Positions 32,934-41,817 of a DNA stretch of 64,000 nucleotides are shown here, piece after piece. The stretch's first letter is position 1. Each line of letters opens with the position of its first letter. The notes under the pieces were generated by a model. The model saw nothing but the letters and a program-made list of their open reading frames with translations. It searched no databases and was not told where the DNA came from. This stretch comes from PALSA-1296 sp037143335. Its GTDB lineage: Bacteria; Bacteroidota; Ignavibacteria; Palsa-1295. The stretch is from assembly GCA_037143335.1 (NCBI GenBank), contig JBAWZA010000001.1, positions 124,001-188,000 of the forward strand. Direction: 5' to 3'. The position numbers and the translations under genes are program-made.

Positions 32934-33491
32934 ATGGTTATTTTGATAGTTTTACTTGCTGTCGTTTTTATTGCTTGGAGCATATATAATAATAAAAAAG
33001 AATCTGCAGCACTTCTGGAGAAAGAAAAAACGACAGCTTATTTCAAAGATCACCCTGAAGAAAAGGTAGAAAACGATTATCATCTTACTTACCGATTTGG
33101 GAAATATCTTACAGGACACCCAGACATTAACACTTCTCAGCTTGCTGACATACGTGTGGCGCGTGATAGAATTGAGGTAATTAGTTCCGATGGAGACTAC
33201 GGAGAAAACATTCTCGCCACAATACCAATTCTTCAGGTAAAATCCTCGAAGGTCGAGGACAGGAGTACGGTCGAATCTAGAATCACTGCAACAAGGCTAG
33301 TAGCTCTTGGGGTATTTGCTTTTGCTGCCAAAAAAACTGAAAAGCACCCTGATTATTATTTAGTAATCGAGTGGAGTGATGGGAAATTCGATTTTGAGAC
33401 AATCTTTGAATACTTTATTCCAGAGGCGAACGAGCTTGCAAATACAGTTAGTAACGCAATAATAAGAAGATGCAGAGAGCAGTCCCAGTAA
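32934..33491 (+). CDS. Membrane-anchored hypothetical protein
   Basis: 185 residues. An N-terminal TM helix (MVILIVLLAVVFIAWSIY), a charged linker with EKEKTTAYFKDHPEEKVEND, then a beta-rich domain containing IRVARDRIEVISSDGDYGEN and a second hydrophobic run TATRLVALGVFAFAA just before HPDYYLVIEWSDGKFDFETI. The order 'short hydrophobic run, K-rich turn, YYLVIEW strand' is seen in small bacterial lipid- or membrane-associated proteins, but the family is not recognised. A full promoter precedes it. Monocistronic. Confidence 0.65.
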   Translation: MVILIVLLAVVFIAWSIYNNKKESAALLEKEKTTAYFKDHPEEKVENDYHLTYRFGKYLTGHPDINTSQLADIRVARDRIEVISSDGDYGENILATIPILQVKSSKVEDRSTVESRITATRLVALGVFAFAAKKTEKHPDYYLVIEWSDGKFDFETIFEYFIPEANELANTVSNAIIRRCREQSQ

Positions 33492-33601
33492 ATACTGCAT
33501 AGGAATTTGAGCTACTGCGTACTAAACCGATTTTTTTTCGGCATATTTTATTGTGGATCCGCCTATAGGCAGGGTTCGTAGCGCAATGAAATGGATAGGA
33601 A

Positions 33602-34621
33602 TTATTTCATCGCTGCTTCCAAAATTTTTTTGCACAAGTCCTCAAAGCTCATCCCTGCGGCTTTGGCAGCTTTTGGGACAAGGCTGGTTTCTGTCATCCC
33701 GGGGAGTGTGTTGATTTCGAGGCAATAGAATGTATTATCGGGTTTGAGACGATAATCCACTCGCGCATACCCTGTGCAATCACAACAGTTATAGACATTG
33801 AGTGCAGATGCTTGAATTTTTTTTGTAAGTTCATCCGGCAGATCAGCTGGTGCGAAGTATTGCGTCATGCCTTTTGTGTATTTATGATGGTAATCATAAA
33901 ATCCACCTTCGGGGGCTATCTCGACTATCGGTAGTGGCTTCCCATCGAGAACAGTCACAGTCAGTTCTCTTCCTTCGATGAATTCTTCGATGAGTGCGCC
34001 TTTGGAATATTTCCATGCAAGTCGTATCCCCGCTTCTATATCAAAATCTGCTTGAGTTGAAATTGTAAGTCCAACGGTCGAGCCTTGATCATTTGGTTTT
34101 ACAACGATTCCGCCAGGCATCTTGGCAAGTGAATCTTTCATCACGTTCTCAAGCAACTCCGGTGTTGTGCTCGAAATGAAATTCCATTTCGGTGTGGGTA
34201 TCCCACCTGCTTGCATCAGAATTTTCGTATAAGCTTTATCAATGGAGACAGCAGATGATCGAGAGCCACTACCCGTAAATTTCTTCCCCAATAATTCGAG
34301 CACGGCTTGCACTGGTCCGTCTTCGCCAGGTACTCCGTGCAATCCGATGATCACTACATCAGCTTTTCGGACAGTATCTGAGACAAGACAATCCACGAAG
34401 ACGCTCCCTTGCGAAAGCTCGCCAAGCTCTTCGGGTGTGGGCGCATGTGCTTTCGCAGGTGTGGTTGAGTATTCTGCTACGCTCATAGACTTGCCTGTGG
34501 CGGGGTCAAGAAGGGTTACATCATGCCCGAGCGCTACATAAGCCTTTGCCATTGCATAGCCCGAAAGCAGAGAAATCTCGCGCTCAGCACTTGTGCCACC
34601 GAATAAAACGCATAAATTCAT
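33602..34621 (-). CDS. ddl: D-alanine--D-alanine ligase
   Basis: 339-residue ATP-grasp enzyme making D-Ala-D-Ala for peptidoglycan. Motifs: VLFGGTSAEREISLLSGYAM at the N-terminus, GLHGVPGEDGPVQAVLE, GSGSRSSAVSIDKAYTK, VVKPNDQGSTVGLTI, EEFIEGRELTVTVL, and C-terminal RVDYRLKPDNTFYCLEINTL with PGMTETSLVPKAA. The length fits Ddl. A -7 box TAGTTTTG lies at 34657-34664. It diverges from panB. Confidence 0.96.
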   Translation of the reverse strand: MNLCVLFGGTSAEREISLLSGYAMAKAYVALGHDVTLLDPATGKSMSVAEYSTTPAKAHAPTPEELGELSQGSVFVDCLVSDTVRKADVVIIGLHGVPGEDGPVQAVLELLGKKFTGSGSRSSAVSIDKAYTKILMQAGGIPTPKWNFISSTTPELLENVMKDSLAKMPGGIVVKPNDQGSTVGLTISTQADFDIEAGIRLAWKYSKGALIEEFIEGRELTVTVLDGKPLPIVEIAPEGGFYDYHHKYTKGMTQYFAPADLPDELTKKIQASALNVYNCCDCTGYARVDYRLKPDNTFYCLEINTLPGMTETSLVPKAAKAAGMSFEDLCKKILEAAMK

Positions 34622-34656
34622 AGAATTGAGAATTTAGAGTGTCAAATGAATTGTTG

Positions 34657-34664
34657 CAAAACTA
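34657..34664 (-). promoter_or_regulatory. -7 box of ddl
   Basis: Minus-strand TAGTTTTG fits TAnnTTTG, 35 bases before the ddl ATG. Confidence 0.4.
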
Positions 34665-34715
34665 CGATGAACCGGTGATTGATACCGAGTTATCGCAATT
34701 CTATCGCCAACAACT

Positions 34716-35513
34716 GTGAGAGTTACAACCAGAACTATAGCCGAAAAAAAACAGCGCGGTGAAAAAATCACCATGCTCACCGCGTATGACTATACCTTCG
34801 CACGCTTGCTTGATGATGCCGAGATAGATATGCTCCTCGTTGGCGACTCGCTCTCGAATGTGATACAAGGAAATGACACGACTCTACCTGTCACACTTGA
34901 TGAGATGATCTATCACACGAAAGCTGTCGTCAAAGGCGCAACCAAGTATTCGATGGTGGTGTGCGATCTTCCTTTCATGTCGTACCAGACAAGCGAGAAA
35001 GACGGATTCCGCAACGCTGGAAGAGTGATGAAGGAAACTGGAGCTGGCGCAGTAAAGCTCGAAGGTGGCGAGAGAGTTTGTGGTACGGTGAAGCTAATGA
35101 CTGACAACGGAATTCCCGTCTGCGGGCATTTAGGACTTACACCACAATCAATTAATCAGTTTGGCACGTATCGGACGCGTGGCACTACGCCTGAGGAAGC
35201 TGACAAAATCAAACAAGATGCACTTGCGCTTCAAGATGCCGGTGTGTTTGCGATTGTACTTGAAAAAGTACCAGCCACGTTAGCGGCTGAGGTCACGGCA
35301 ATGCTGAAGGTTGCAACAATCGGTATCGGTGCCGGAAGCGGATGCGACGGACAAGTTCTTGTGCTTCACGATATGCTCGGATTGAATGAAGAATTCCATC
35401 CCCGATTCGTTCGCAAATATCTGAACTTGGCTCAGGATGTTCGTACTGCATTTAAACGTTATAGTGAAGATGTTCGGAGCGGAGACTTCCCAAGTAAGGA
35501 TGAGTCGTACTAA
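34716..35513 (+). CDS. panB: 3-methyl-2-oxobutanoate hydroxymethyltransferase
   Basis: 265-residue enzyme of pantothenate synthesis that adds a hydroxymethyl group from methylene-THF to ketoisovalerate. Motifs: KITMLTAYDYTFARLLDDAE, LLVGDSLSNVIQGNDTTLPV, DLPFMSYQ, AVKLEGGE, GHLGLTPQSIN, FAIVLEKVPA and IGIGAGSGCDGQVLVLHDML. The reading frame opens with GTG at 34716; the family N-terminus (VTTRTIAEKK) begins right there. panC and panD are not in the window. Confidence 0.95.
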   Translation: MRVTTRTIAEKKQRGEKITMLTAYDYTFARLLDDAEIDMLLVGDSLSNVIQGNDTTLPVTLDEMIYHTKAVVKGATKYSMVVCDLPFMSYQTSEKDGFRNAGRVMKETGAGAVKLEGGERVCGTVKLMTDNGIPVCGHLGLTPQSINQFGTYRTRGTTPEEADKIKQDALALQDAGVFAIVLEKVPATLAAEVTAMLKVATIGIGAGSGCDGQVLVLHDMLGLNEEFHPRFVRKYLNLAQDVRTAFKRYSEDVRSGDFPSKDESY

Positions 35514-35586
35514 CGAACAGATTTATTTTTATCTTGCTCCAAAACTCTGCGTATTTTCGTTCTTGATAACACAGATGAATTGAAGT

Positions 35587-38106
35587 ATGAAAGCAATAAT
35601 AATGGCCGGCGGATTCGGAACTAGGTTGAGACCGCTGACGATGAATCTCCCAAAACCTATGGTCCCGCTGATGAATCAGCCAATGATGGAGCATATCGTA
35701 GAATTGCTAAAGCGTCACGGTTTCAACGATCTGACTTCACTCCTCTACTTTCAACCTGAGGCAATTACATCGTTCTTTAATGATGGCTCCGACTTTGGAG
35801 TGAGGATGAACTACACTCGCGCCGAAGCAGATTACGGCACGGCTGGAAGTGTGCGAAACGCTACCGAACAACACGATATTAAAGAGAGAATACTCATTAT
35901 CAGTGGCGACATCCTCACCGACTTTGATCTCTCTGCCGCACTTGCATTTCATGAAGAGAAGAAAGCAGTTGCAACAATCGTACTGACGCATGTCAAGAAC
36001 CCCTTGCAATTTGGTGTAGTCATCACAGAAGAGGATGGCAAGATTGAACGCTTTCTCGAAAAACCATCGTGGGGCGAAGTCTTCAGCGATACAATCAATA
36101 CAGGAATTTATATTTTAGAGCCAGAAGCATTCGAGAGAATCCCGTATCGTCGCGAGTTTGATTTTAGCAAAGATTTATTTCCGCTCCTGCTCGAAGAGAA
36201 AGCGGGCCTCTACGGATATATTGCCAATGGATATTGGAGAGACATCGGAAATCTGATTGAGTATCATGAAGCTCACCTTGATGTATTGGCTGGGAAGGTT
36301 GGAGTCACGAACGCAGGTACGGACAAACCTCACGCTACGATTGGAAAAAATTCACAGACTGATGGAGTGATATTCGAGGGGCAAAATCTGATTGGCGATA
36401 ACGTAACTATTGCACCAGGAACGACACTACTAAATTCCGTAATCGGTGACGACGTTTCCATTGGTGCCGGTGCTTCACTCGAAGATGCTGTGATCTGGAA
36501 AGGTGTAACCATTGGCGAACGAGCCTACATTAATCATGCAGTTGTGTGTGCTCACACGAATATCGAAGCTGGTGCAAAAATTCACGAGCATGTATTCATC
36601 GGTGAGCGGTGTCAAATTGGGGAGAACGCCGAACTCATGGCGAACATAAAGCTGTGGCCACAAAAGCAAATCGAGGGTGGTTCGATTCTGCATACGAGTT
36701 TGGTTTTAGAGGATCGTTGGTCAAAAGCACTCTTTACGAATTCCAGAATTTCTGGTGCATCAAATATCGAAATCACCCCAGAATTTACCGCAAAAGTTGG
36801 CGCTTCACTTGGTGCATTGGTTGGCATGGGGCAGTACGTTGTGATTTCGCGCGATAGCGACCCAGGTTCACGCGTGATCTCGCGCGCGCTCACAAGCGGA
36901 CTGATGAGTGCAGGTGTTCAGGTGCGCGATCTGGAGCAAACACCGATTCCGCTCACGCGGCATGACCTGCTTAATGGCAGACAAGCGGCAGGCGTGCATA
37001 TTAGAAAAAATCCGAACGAGAAGCGACGCAGCGATATCATCTTTTTTGATTCTGATGGCAAAGACCTCACTACCTCAAAGGGCAAAACGATTGAAAGATA
37101 TTTCTTTGGTGAAGACTTTCCGCGCGCTCCATTCGATAAAGTTGGTTCAATCGAATTCCCAGTTCGCACAGGTGAGGCATACAGAAGAAATTTTCTGAAA
37201 TCAACTGACACTGAAATTATCAGCAAATCAAAATTCAGAATTGCAATTGATTATTCCTTCGGAATCACCTCAACCATTTTTCCGAATATCCTTGGCACAC
37301 TCGGCGCAGAGGTTGTCGCATTAAATGGTTATCTTGATCCAACGAAACTCACTCGCGCCAAGGAAGAATTCAAGCGTTCGTCCGAACAGCTGAAAAATAT
37401 CGTGACGTCACTTAGTTACGATGTCGGCTTCATGCTTGATGCCGGGGGCGAACGCATTTCGGTTATAGATGAGAAGGGAACATTCCATCACAATCAAAAT
37501 TTATTGACACTCGTTACGAAATATTTTCTTGAGAGCAGAAAACGTGAGGGCAAACCAGCAAAGATAATTTCTGTGCCGATTTCTGCATCAAATGAAGTTG
37601 ACACAGTTGCGGCGGAGTATGGTGTGGAAGTCGTCTATACAAAAAATTCTCACGCCGCGATGATGGTGGCATCGAATAATCCTGATGTGAGTTTTGTTGG
37701 CGGCACAAGAGGGGGCTTTATTTTTCCGGATTATTTCTTTGCTGTTGATGGAATGTACAGTGCGACCAAATTGCTGGAGATGATGGCTCGCACTGAACTT
37801 TCGATTGGCGAAATTGCTAAGGACCTTCCACATCGAGTGCAATCACACAGACAGGCATTTTGTCCACAAGATCAACTTGGTACAGTCATGCGGCGTGCGA
37901 TGGATCACACGAAATCCATGAAACGAACCCTTGTAGACGGAATTCGTTTTTCACCGATACCGGGAAGTTCTGCGTGGGTCTTAATTATTCCTGAGAAGGA
38001 GAGACCGTACTGTGAGATTCTCACTGACGCAGACTCTCGCGAAACAGCCGATGTGCTCGCAGAGGAATATTCTGCACAAGTATATGAATGGCGGAAAGGT
38101 AGTTGA
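35587..38106 (+). CDS. Nucleotidyltransferase / left-handed beta-helix / degenerate phosphomannomutase fusion
   Basis: 839 residues in three blocks. Residues 1-230: sugar-phosphate nucleotidyltransferase with MKAIIMAGGFGTRLRPLT, PKPMVPLMNQPM, ISGDILTDFD and NTGIYILEPE. Residues ~250-370: hexapeptide repeats (IGKNSQTDGVIFEG, VIGDDVSIGAGASLEDAVIW). Residues ~385-835: phosphohexomutase-like fold with RDSDPGSRVISRALTSGL and GSSAWVLIIPEKERP. The serine loop reads VHIRKNPNEKR instead of TASHNP, and the metal loop reads DAGGERIS instead of DPDGDR, so mutase chemistry is unlikely. Probably makes GDP-mannose or a related NDP-sugar, with the mutase domain structural or regulatory. Similar degenerate fusions exist in cyanobacteria. 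Confidence 0.85.
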   Translation: MKAIIMAGGFGTRLRPLTMNLPKPMVPLMNQPMMEHIVELLKRHGFNDLTSLLYFQPEAITSFFNDGSDFGVRMNYTRAEADYGTAGSVRNATEQHDIKERILIISGDILTDFDLSAALAFHEEKKAVATIVLTHVKNPLQFGVVITEEDGKIERFLEKPSWGEVFSDTINTGIYILEPEAFERIPYRREFDFSKDLFPLLLEEKAGLYGYIANGYWRDIGNLIEYHEAHLDVLAGKVGVTNAGTDKPHATIGKNSQTDGVIFEGQNLIGDNVTIAPGTTLLNSVIGDDVSIGAGASLEDAVIWKGVTIGERAYINHAVVCAHTNIEAGAKIHEHVFIGERCQIGENAELMANIKLWPQKQIEGGSILHTSLVLEDRWSKALFTNSRISGASNIEITPEFTAKVGASLGALVGMGQYVVISRDSDPGSRVISRALTSGLMSAGVQVRDLEQTPIPLTRHDLLNGRQAAGVHIRKNPNEKRRSDIIFFDSDGKDLTTSKGKTIERYFFGEDFPRAPFDKVGSIEFPVRTGEAYRRNFLKSTDTEIISKSKFRIAIDYSFGITSTIFPNILGTLGAEVVALNGYLDPTKLTRAKEEFKRSSEQLKNIVTSLSYDVGFMLDAGGERISVIDEKGTFHHNQNLLTLVTKYFLESRKREGKPAKIISVPISASNEVDTVAAEYGVEVVYTKNSHAAMMVASNNPDVSFVGGTRGGFIFPDYFFAVDGMYSATKLLEMMARTELSIGEIAKDLPHRVQSHRQAFCPQDQLGTVMRRAMDHTKSMKRTLVDGIRFSPIPGSSAWVLIIPEKERPYCEILTDADSRETADVLAEEYSAQVYEWRKGS

Positions 38107-38127
38107 TTTATTTTATAATGCTAACAG

Positions 38128-38982
38128 ATGAATATGATAAAGATGAATAAGATACTTATTTTCGTAGTGCTATTGGCAATCACACAAACCCTCTCGGCTC
38201 AGGACAAATGTTGCATGATGCCAAAGCAAGCAAGTTTCGCTTCGTTTGCAGTCGAAGATGAATTTATCCGCGCTCATGCCGAGCCGATTGCATTTAGAGC
38301 TACTGGTTTAGCAGGCACAACAATCTCATTCGCTGTTGGCACCGATGCGAAAGGCTCTGCATACTTTGTGAAATCAGAGAAGCATCCGAATAAAGTAATC
38401 CTCCTTTTTCATGAGTGGTGGGGACTGAACGACTACATCAAAACGACTGCCGATAACTTAAGCAAGGAATTGGAAGTATCCGTTTGCGCTATTGATCTTT
38501 ATGATGGTAAAGTCGCCTCGAAGCGCGAGGAGGCATCGGTATATATTCAAGCTTTAAAACCAGAACGTGCGAAGGCGATTATAGATGGAGCGATAGCATA
38601 TTTCGGTAAAGATATTCGCTTTGGTACAATCGGCTGGTGTATGGGTGGCTCATGGAGCCAGGAGGCTGCACTTCGGAGTGGGAAACAATGCGATGCGTGT
38701 GTGATTTTTTACGGGATGCCCGAACTTGATGTAACTCGTTTGAAAGAACTTCATGCACCAGTATTTGGATTTTTTGCAACGAAGGATAAATGGATCACTC
38801 CGAAAGTGGTGAGCGATTACCAAGAAGCGATGAGAAAATCAGGCAAACAGCTAAGTGTCAGAAATTATGAAGCAGATCACGCCTTCGCAAACCCAAGCAA
38901 TCCGGATCACAACGCAGAAGCAACAGAGGACTCTCACCGCTTCGCTGTGGATTTCTTTAAAAGAAAAATGCGATTATTCTGA
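38128..38982 (+). CDS. Exported dienelactone hydrolase-family protein
   Basis: 284 residues. A signal peptide (KILIFVVLLAITQTLSAQ) precedes a short Cys-rich start (DKCCMM). The alpha/beta hydrolase core shows LLFHEWWGLNDYIKTTADNL, the nucleophile Cys in IGWCMGGSWS (about 171), Asp in FFATKDKWI and His in YEADHAFANPS, the Cys-Asp-His triad of dienelactone hydrolases. A periplasmic or secreted location is unusual for classical members, so the substrate is probably not an aromatic-pathway lactone. Starts at 38128 or, two Met later, 38143. The TGA overlaps the rsmG ATG by one base. Confidence 0.85.
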   Translation: MNMIKMNKILIFVVLLAITQTLSAQDKCCMMPKQASFASFAVEDEFIRAHAEPIAFRATGLAGTTISFAVGTDAKGSAYFVKSEKHPNKVILLFHEWWGLNDYIKTTADNLSKELEVSVCAIDLYDGKVASKREEASVYIQALKPERAKAIIDGAIAYFGKDIRFGTIGWCMGGSWSQEAALRSGKQCDACVIFYGMPELDVTRLKELHAPVFGFFATKDKWITPKVVSDYQEAMRKSGKQLSVRNYEADHAFANPSNPDHNAEATEDSHRFAVDFFKRKMRLF

Positions 38983-39653
38983 TGACGACAAGTGAACTTG
39001 CCGAGATAGTGAAGTTGAACGGACTCGATCTCTCCGATCAGACATTAAGAAAAATCGAACAGTATGCAGAATTATTGCGAGAAACAAATCAGGTGGTGAA
39101 CTTGATCTCCCGTAAAGATGAGGAGAATATTCTCTCGAAACATATTTTGCATTCACTCACTTTGACGATGCCCTTGCTTCACCATGCTGGTATTCCAAAC
39201 AATGCTTGGGTGTTCGATCTTGGAACTGGTGGCGGGTTGCCAGGAATTCCACTCAAAATAATTAGGGATGATCTTCGCGTCGTTCTTTGTGATTCGATTG
39301 CAAAGAAGGTCGTGGCAGTTGGAGAAATGGTCCAGAAGCTCGGTCTGCAAAATTGTCTAGCTATTACGGCACGTGGGGAGTCGCTATCCTCTCAGAACGC
39401 TCATCGAAAAAAATATGATGTTGTCGTCACACGTGCAGTTGCTCCACTAGTTGGCCTACTCACCTGGTCTCAGGACTTGCTCAAGCGTGGCGGTGTGTTG
39501 CTCGCGCTCAAAGGTGGAAACCTTGATGCCGAAATTGCAGAAGCATCGAAGTTGCGGTTCGTGAAATCAATCAAGGAGCAACCGCTCACGTTGAATGGCT
39601 ACGCAGAATTTGCGACGGAAGAGAAGAAAATTGTTCGCGTAGAACTTGTATGA
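38982..39653 (+). CDS. rsmG: 16S rRNA (guanine-N7) methyltransferase RsmG
   Basis: 223-residue SAM-dependent methyltransferase (GidB) that modifies G527 of 16S rRNA. Motifs: NLISRKDEENILSKHILHSL, FDLGTGGGLPGIPLKI (SAM-binding), LCDSIAKKVVAV, TARGES and VTRAVAPLVGLLTW, LLALKGGNLDAEI. Length is typical. Coupled to the hydrolase before it (1-base overlap) and to the GH57 gene after it (4-base overlap, ATGA), so the three form one operon; this is not the gidA-gidB-parAB order found at many origins. Confidence 0.94.
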   Translation: MTTSELAEIVKLNGLDLSDQTLRKIEQYAELLRETNQVVNLISRKDEENILSKHILHSLTLTMPLLHHAGIPNNAWVFDLGTGGGLPGIPLKIIRDDLRVVLCDSIAKKVVAVGEMVQKLGLQNCLAITARGESLSSQNAHRKKYDVVVTRAVAPLVGLLTWSQDLLKRGGVLLALKGGNLDAEIAEASKLRFVKSIKEQPLTLNGYAEFATEEKKIVRVELV

Positions 39654-41785
39654 AATCTGTAAATTTTTGTTTCGCAACGCACAACCATCAACCGATCGGT
39701 AACTTTGATTATGTCTTCGAGGATGCCTACCAAAAATCCTATCTCCCATTCTTTCGACTCTTAGAAAAACACAAGCTTCGAATCTCTACGCATTTTTCAG
39801 GCATATTACTTCAGTGGATCGCAGAAGAGCACCCTGAGCATATTCAACTCCTTCGCAGTCTGGTCTCTCGTTCGCAGTTGGAGATGATTTCAGGTGGATA
39901 TTACGAACCGATACTTTCGGTTTTTTCTCCGAAAGATGGAGAGTTGCAAATCAAGAAACTATCAGAGTACATCAAGTATCTCTTCGAAACCAAGCCAAAG
40001 GGTTTGTGGCTTGCCGAACGCGTTTGGGAGCCTCAGTTGCCATCGTTACTTTCAAGTGCCCAGATGAAATATACGATTCTTGATGATACGCATTTTCGTG
40101 GCGCCGGTCTTTCAGAGAATGATCTCTCAGGTTATTACATGACTGAGGATCAAGGCAAACGAGTAGCCGTATTTCCGATTTCGAAAGCACTGCGCTATAC
40201 AATACCATTTGCATCGGTTGATGAAACACTTCGGGTTCTTCGCGATTCAACTTCAGAAGCGGGCAATAGAATTGTCACCTTCGCTGATGATGGCGAGAAA
40301 TTTGGCGTGTGGCCGAAAACATTCGACCATGTGTACGGCGAGGGATGGCTTGAAGAGTTCTTCACGAAGATAGAAGAGAATGACGCGTGGCTCAAGACGA
40401 TTCACTTCAGCGAAGCGATTGAGACGATAAAACCTGTTGGTACAATTTATCTTCCGACATCAAGTTATTCTGAGATGATGGAGTGGTCATTGCCAAAGTC
40501 TGAAGCCGCATTGCGATACGAAGTATTCACAAAAAAGCTCTCGCATGATGAAGACGAATGGAAAAAAAATCAGCAATTTGTTCGGGGAGGATTCTGGAGA
40601 AACTTCTTCGCAAAATATCCTGAGTCGGATCATTTACATAAGCGAGTTCTCGGAGTAAGCAATCGTCTGCATGCGCTTCCCGATGAATTGAAGCATTCGG
40701 TAATTTACACGCAAGCTCTTGACAATCTTCTTGCCGCAGAGTGCAACGATTCCTATTGGCACGGCGTCTTCGGTGGTATTTACCTTGCGAATCTTCGTCA
40801 TGAAGTGTACTCCAAGCTTATTTGTGCCGAGAATGAGTTGTGGATACTTGAGAATGCAGGCGCACTTACACTTCGGCAGTTGAATGAATTGGGTTCGTCG
40901 TATTACTCAATCGAGAATGCAAACTTGCGAATTATTATTGAGGCTAAGGATTCGTGTTCTATTCGTGAGATTGATTTTAAGCCTGCGTCATTTAATATCT
41001 CTAATTTCATCAACCGAATCCCCGAGCCTTCACATGAGAAATTAAAAATGCTGGGCGAGCCACAAGATGCGGATACAAGTGCGGCATCTATTCACGAGCG
41101 GATTCTTACCAAAGAAAAAGACTTAGAGAGATATCTCATTTACGATTCCTATAGACACGGATCATTCATCGAGCACTTCTTCGATCCAAAGTGCACGATT
41201 GATGATATGAAAAATATGAGATTGCTTGAGCAAGTAGAATTTGGAGATGTAGATGAATCAGCACAATTGGCTGAGTCGGCGAATAGGATAACCATTCATC
41301 AATCGCGGATTGGAATTCATCGCGATGGAAAGACGGAAAGCACATTGAGATTAGGTAAGACTCTCACAATTGAACGTGATGCTAATGTGGTCGGGGTAAA
41401 GTATTATATTCAAAATGAGTCGAATAATATCCTTCGTCTTCGATTCGGTTCCGAGTGGACATTCGGATTGCTTGCTGGCGATGCGCATGATAGATATTTC
41501 GATTCGCCTGATGCGAAATTGCGGAGTAAGAAGTTAAATAGCTCAGGTGAAATACGAGGAGCTAAATCATTTGCACTTGTAGATGAGTGGTCGGGATTCA
41601 AAATTGCACTTGAGTCTCCTATACCAACAACATTTTGGCGCACTCCCATCGAAACCGTCTCACTGAGTGAAGAAGGGTTCGAGCGGGTGTATCAGGGGTC
41701 AATAATTTTTGCCCTATGGGATATTTCGCTTGAACCCAAGGAGGGAAGGGACGTTGCAATCGATATTCGTGTTTCAACTCTATGA
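39650..41785 (+). CDS. GH57 4-alpha-glucanotransferase/amylase-like enzyme
   Basis: 711 residues. The N-terminal GH57 barrel starts VNFCFATHNHQPIGNFDYVF and carries the likely nucleophile Glu123 in GLWLAERVWEPQ and the acid Asp214 in TFADDGEKFGVWP; both positions equal those I recall for the Thermococcus litoralis enzyme. The middle (WRNFFAKYPESDHLHKRVLG, AECNDSYWHGVFGGIYLANL) and C-terminal beta domains (HGSFIEHFFDP, RLGKTLTIERDANVVGVKYY) match DUF1925/DUF1926. No signal peptide, so it acts on cytosolic alpha-glucan such as glycogen or maltodextrin. Third gene of the hydrolase-rsmG operon. Confidence 0.9.
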   Translation: MKSVNFCFATHNHQPIGNFDYVFEDAYQKSYLPFFRLLEKHKLRISTHFSGILLQWIAEEHPEHIQLLRSLVSRSQLEMISGGYYEPILSVFSPKDGELQIKKLSEYIKYLFETKPKGLWLAERVWEPQLPSLLSSAQMKYTILDDTHFRGAGLSENDLSGYYMTEDQGKRVAVFPISKALRYTIPFASVDETLRVLRDSTSEAGNRIVTFADDGEKFGVWPKTFDHVYGEGWLEEFFTKIEENDAWLKTIHFSEAIETIKPVGTIYLPTSSYSEMMEWSLPKSEAALRYEVFTKKLSHDEDEWKKNQQFVRGGFWRNFFAKYPESDHLHKRVLGVSNRLHALPDELKHSVIYTQALDNLLAAECNDSYWHGVFGGIYLANLRHEVYSKLICAENELWILENAGALTLRQLNELGSSYYSIENANLRIIIEAKDSCSIREIDFKPASFNISNFINRIPEPSHEKLKMLGEPQDADTSAASIHERILTKEKDLERYLIYDSYRHGSFIEHFFDPKCTIDDMKNMRLLEQVEFGDVDESAQLAESANRITIHQSRIGIHRDGKTESTLRLGKTLTIERDANVVGVKYYIQNESNNILRLRFGSEWTFGLLAGDAHDRYFDSPDAKLRSKKLNSSGEIRGAKSFALVDEWSGFKIALESPIPTTFWRTPIETVSLSEEGFERVYQGSIIFALWDISLEPKEGRDVAIDIRVSTL

Positions 41786-41817
41786 TATCTAAAATTATCT
41801 TTGCACTGCCAAACTGA

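Noticed and set aside
33557..33568. GCCTATAGGC palindrome as an operator or recombination site
   Set aside because: A single 10-bp palindrome in the 110-base gap between convergent genes, without a second copy or a flanking integrase.
38982..39653. rsmG (gidB) as a sign of a replication origin
   Set aside because: It sits in an operon with a hydrolase and a GH57 gene; gidA, parAB, dnaA and rpmH are absent, so no origin is called.
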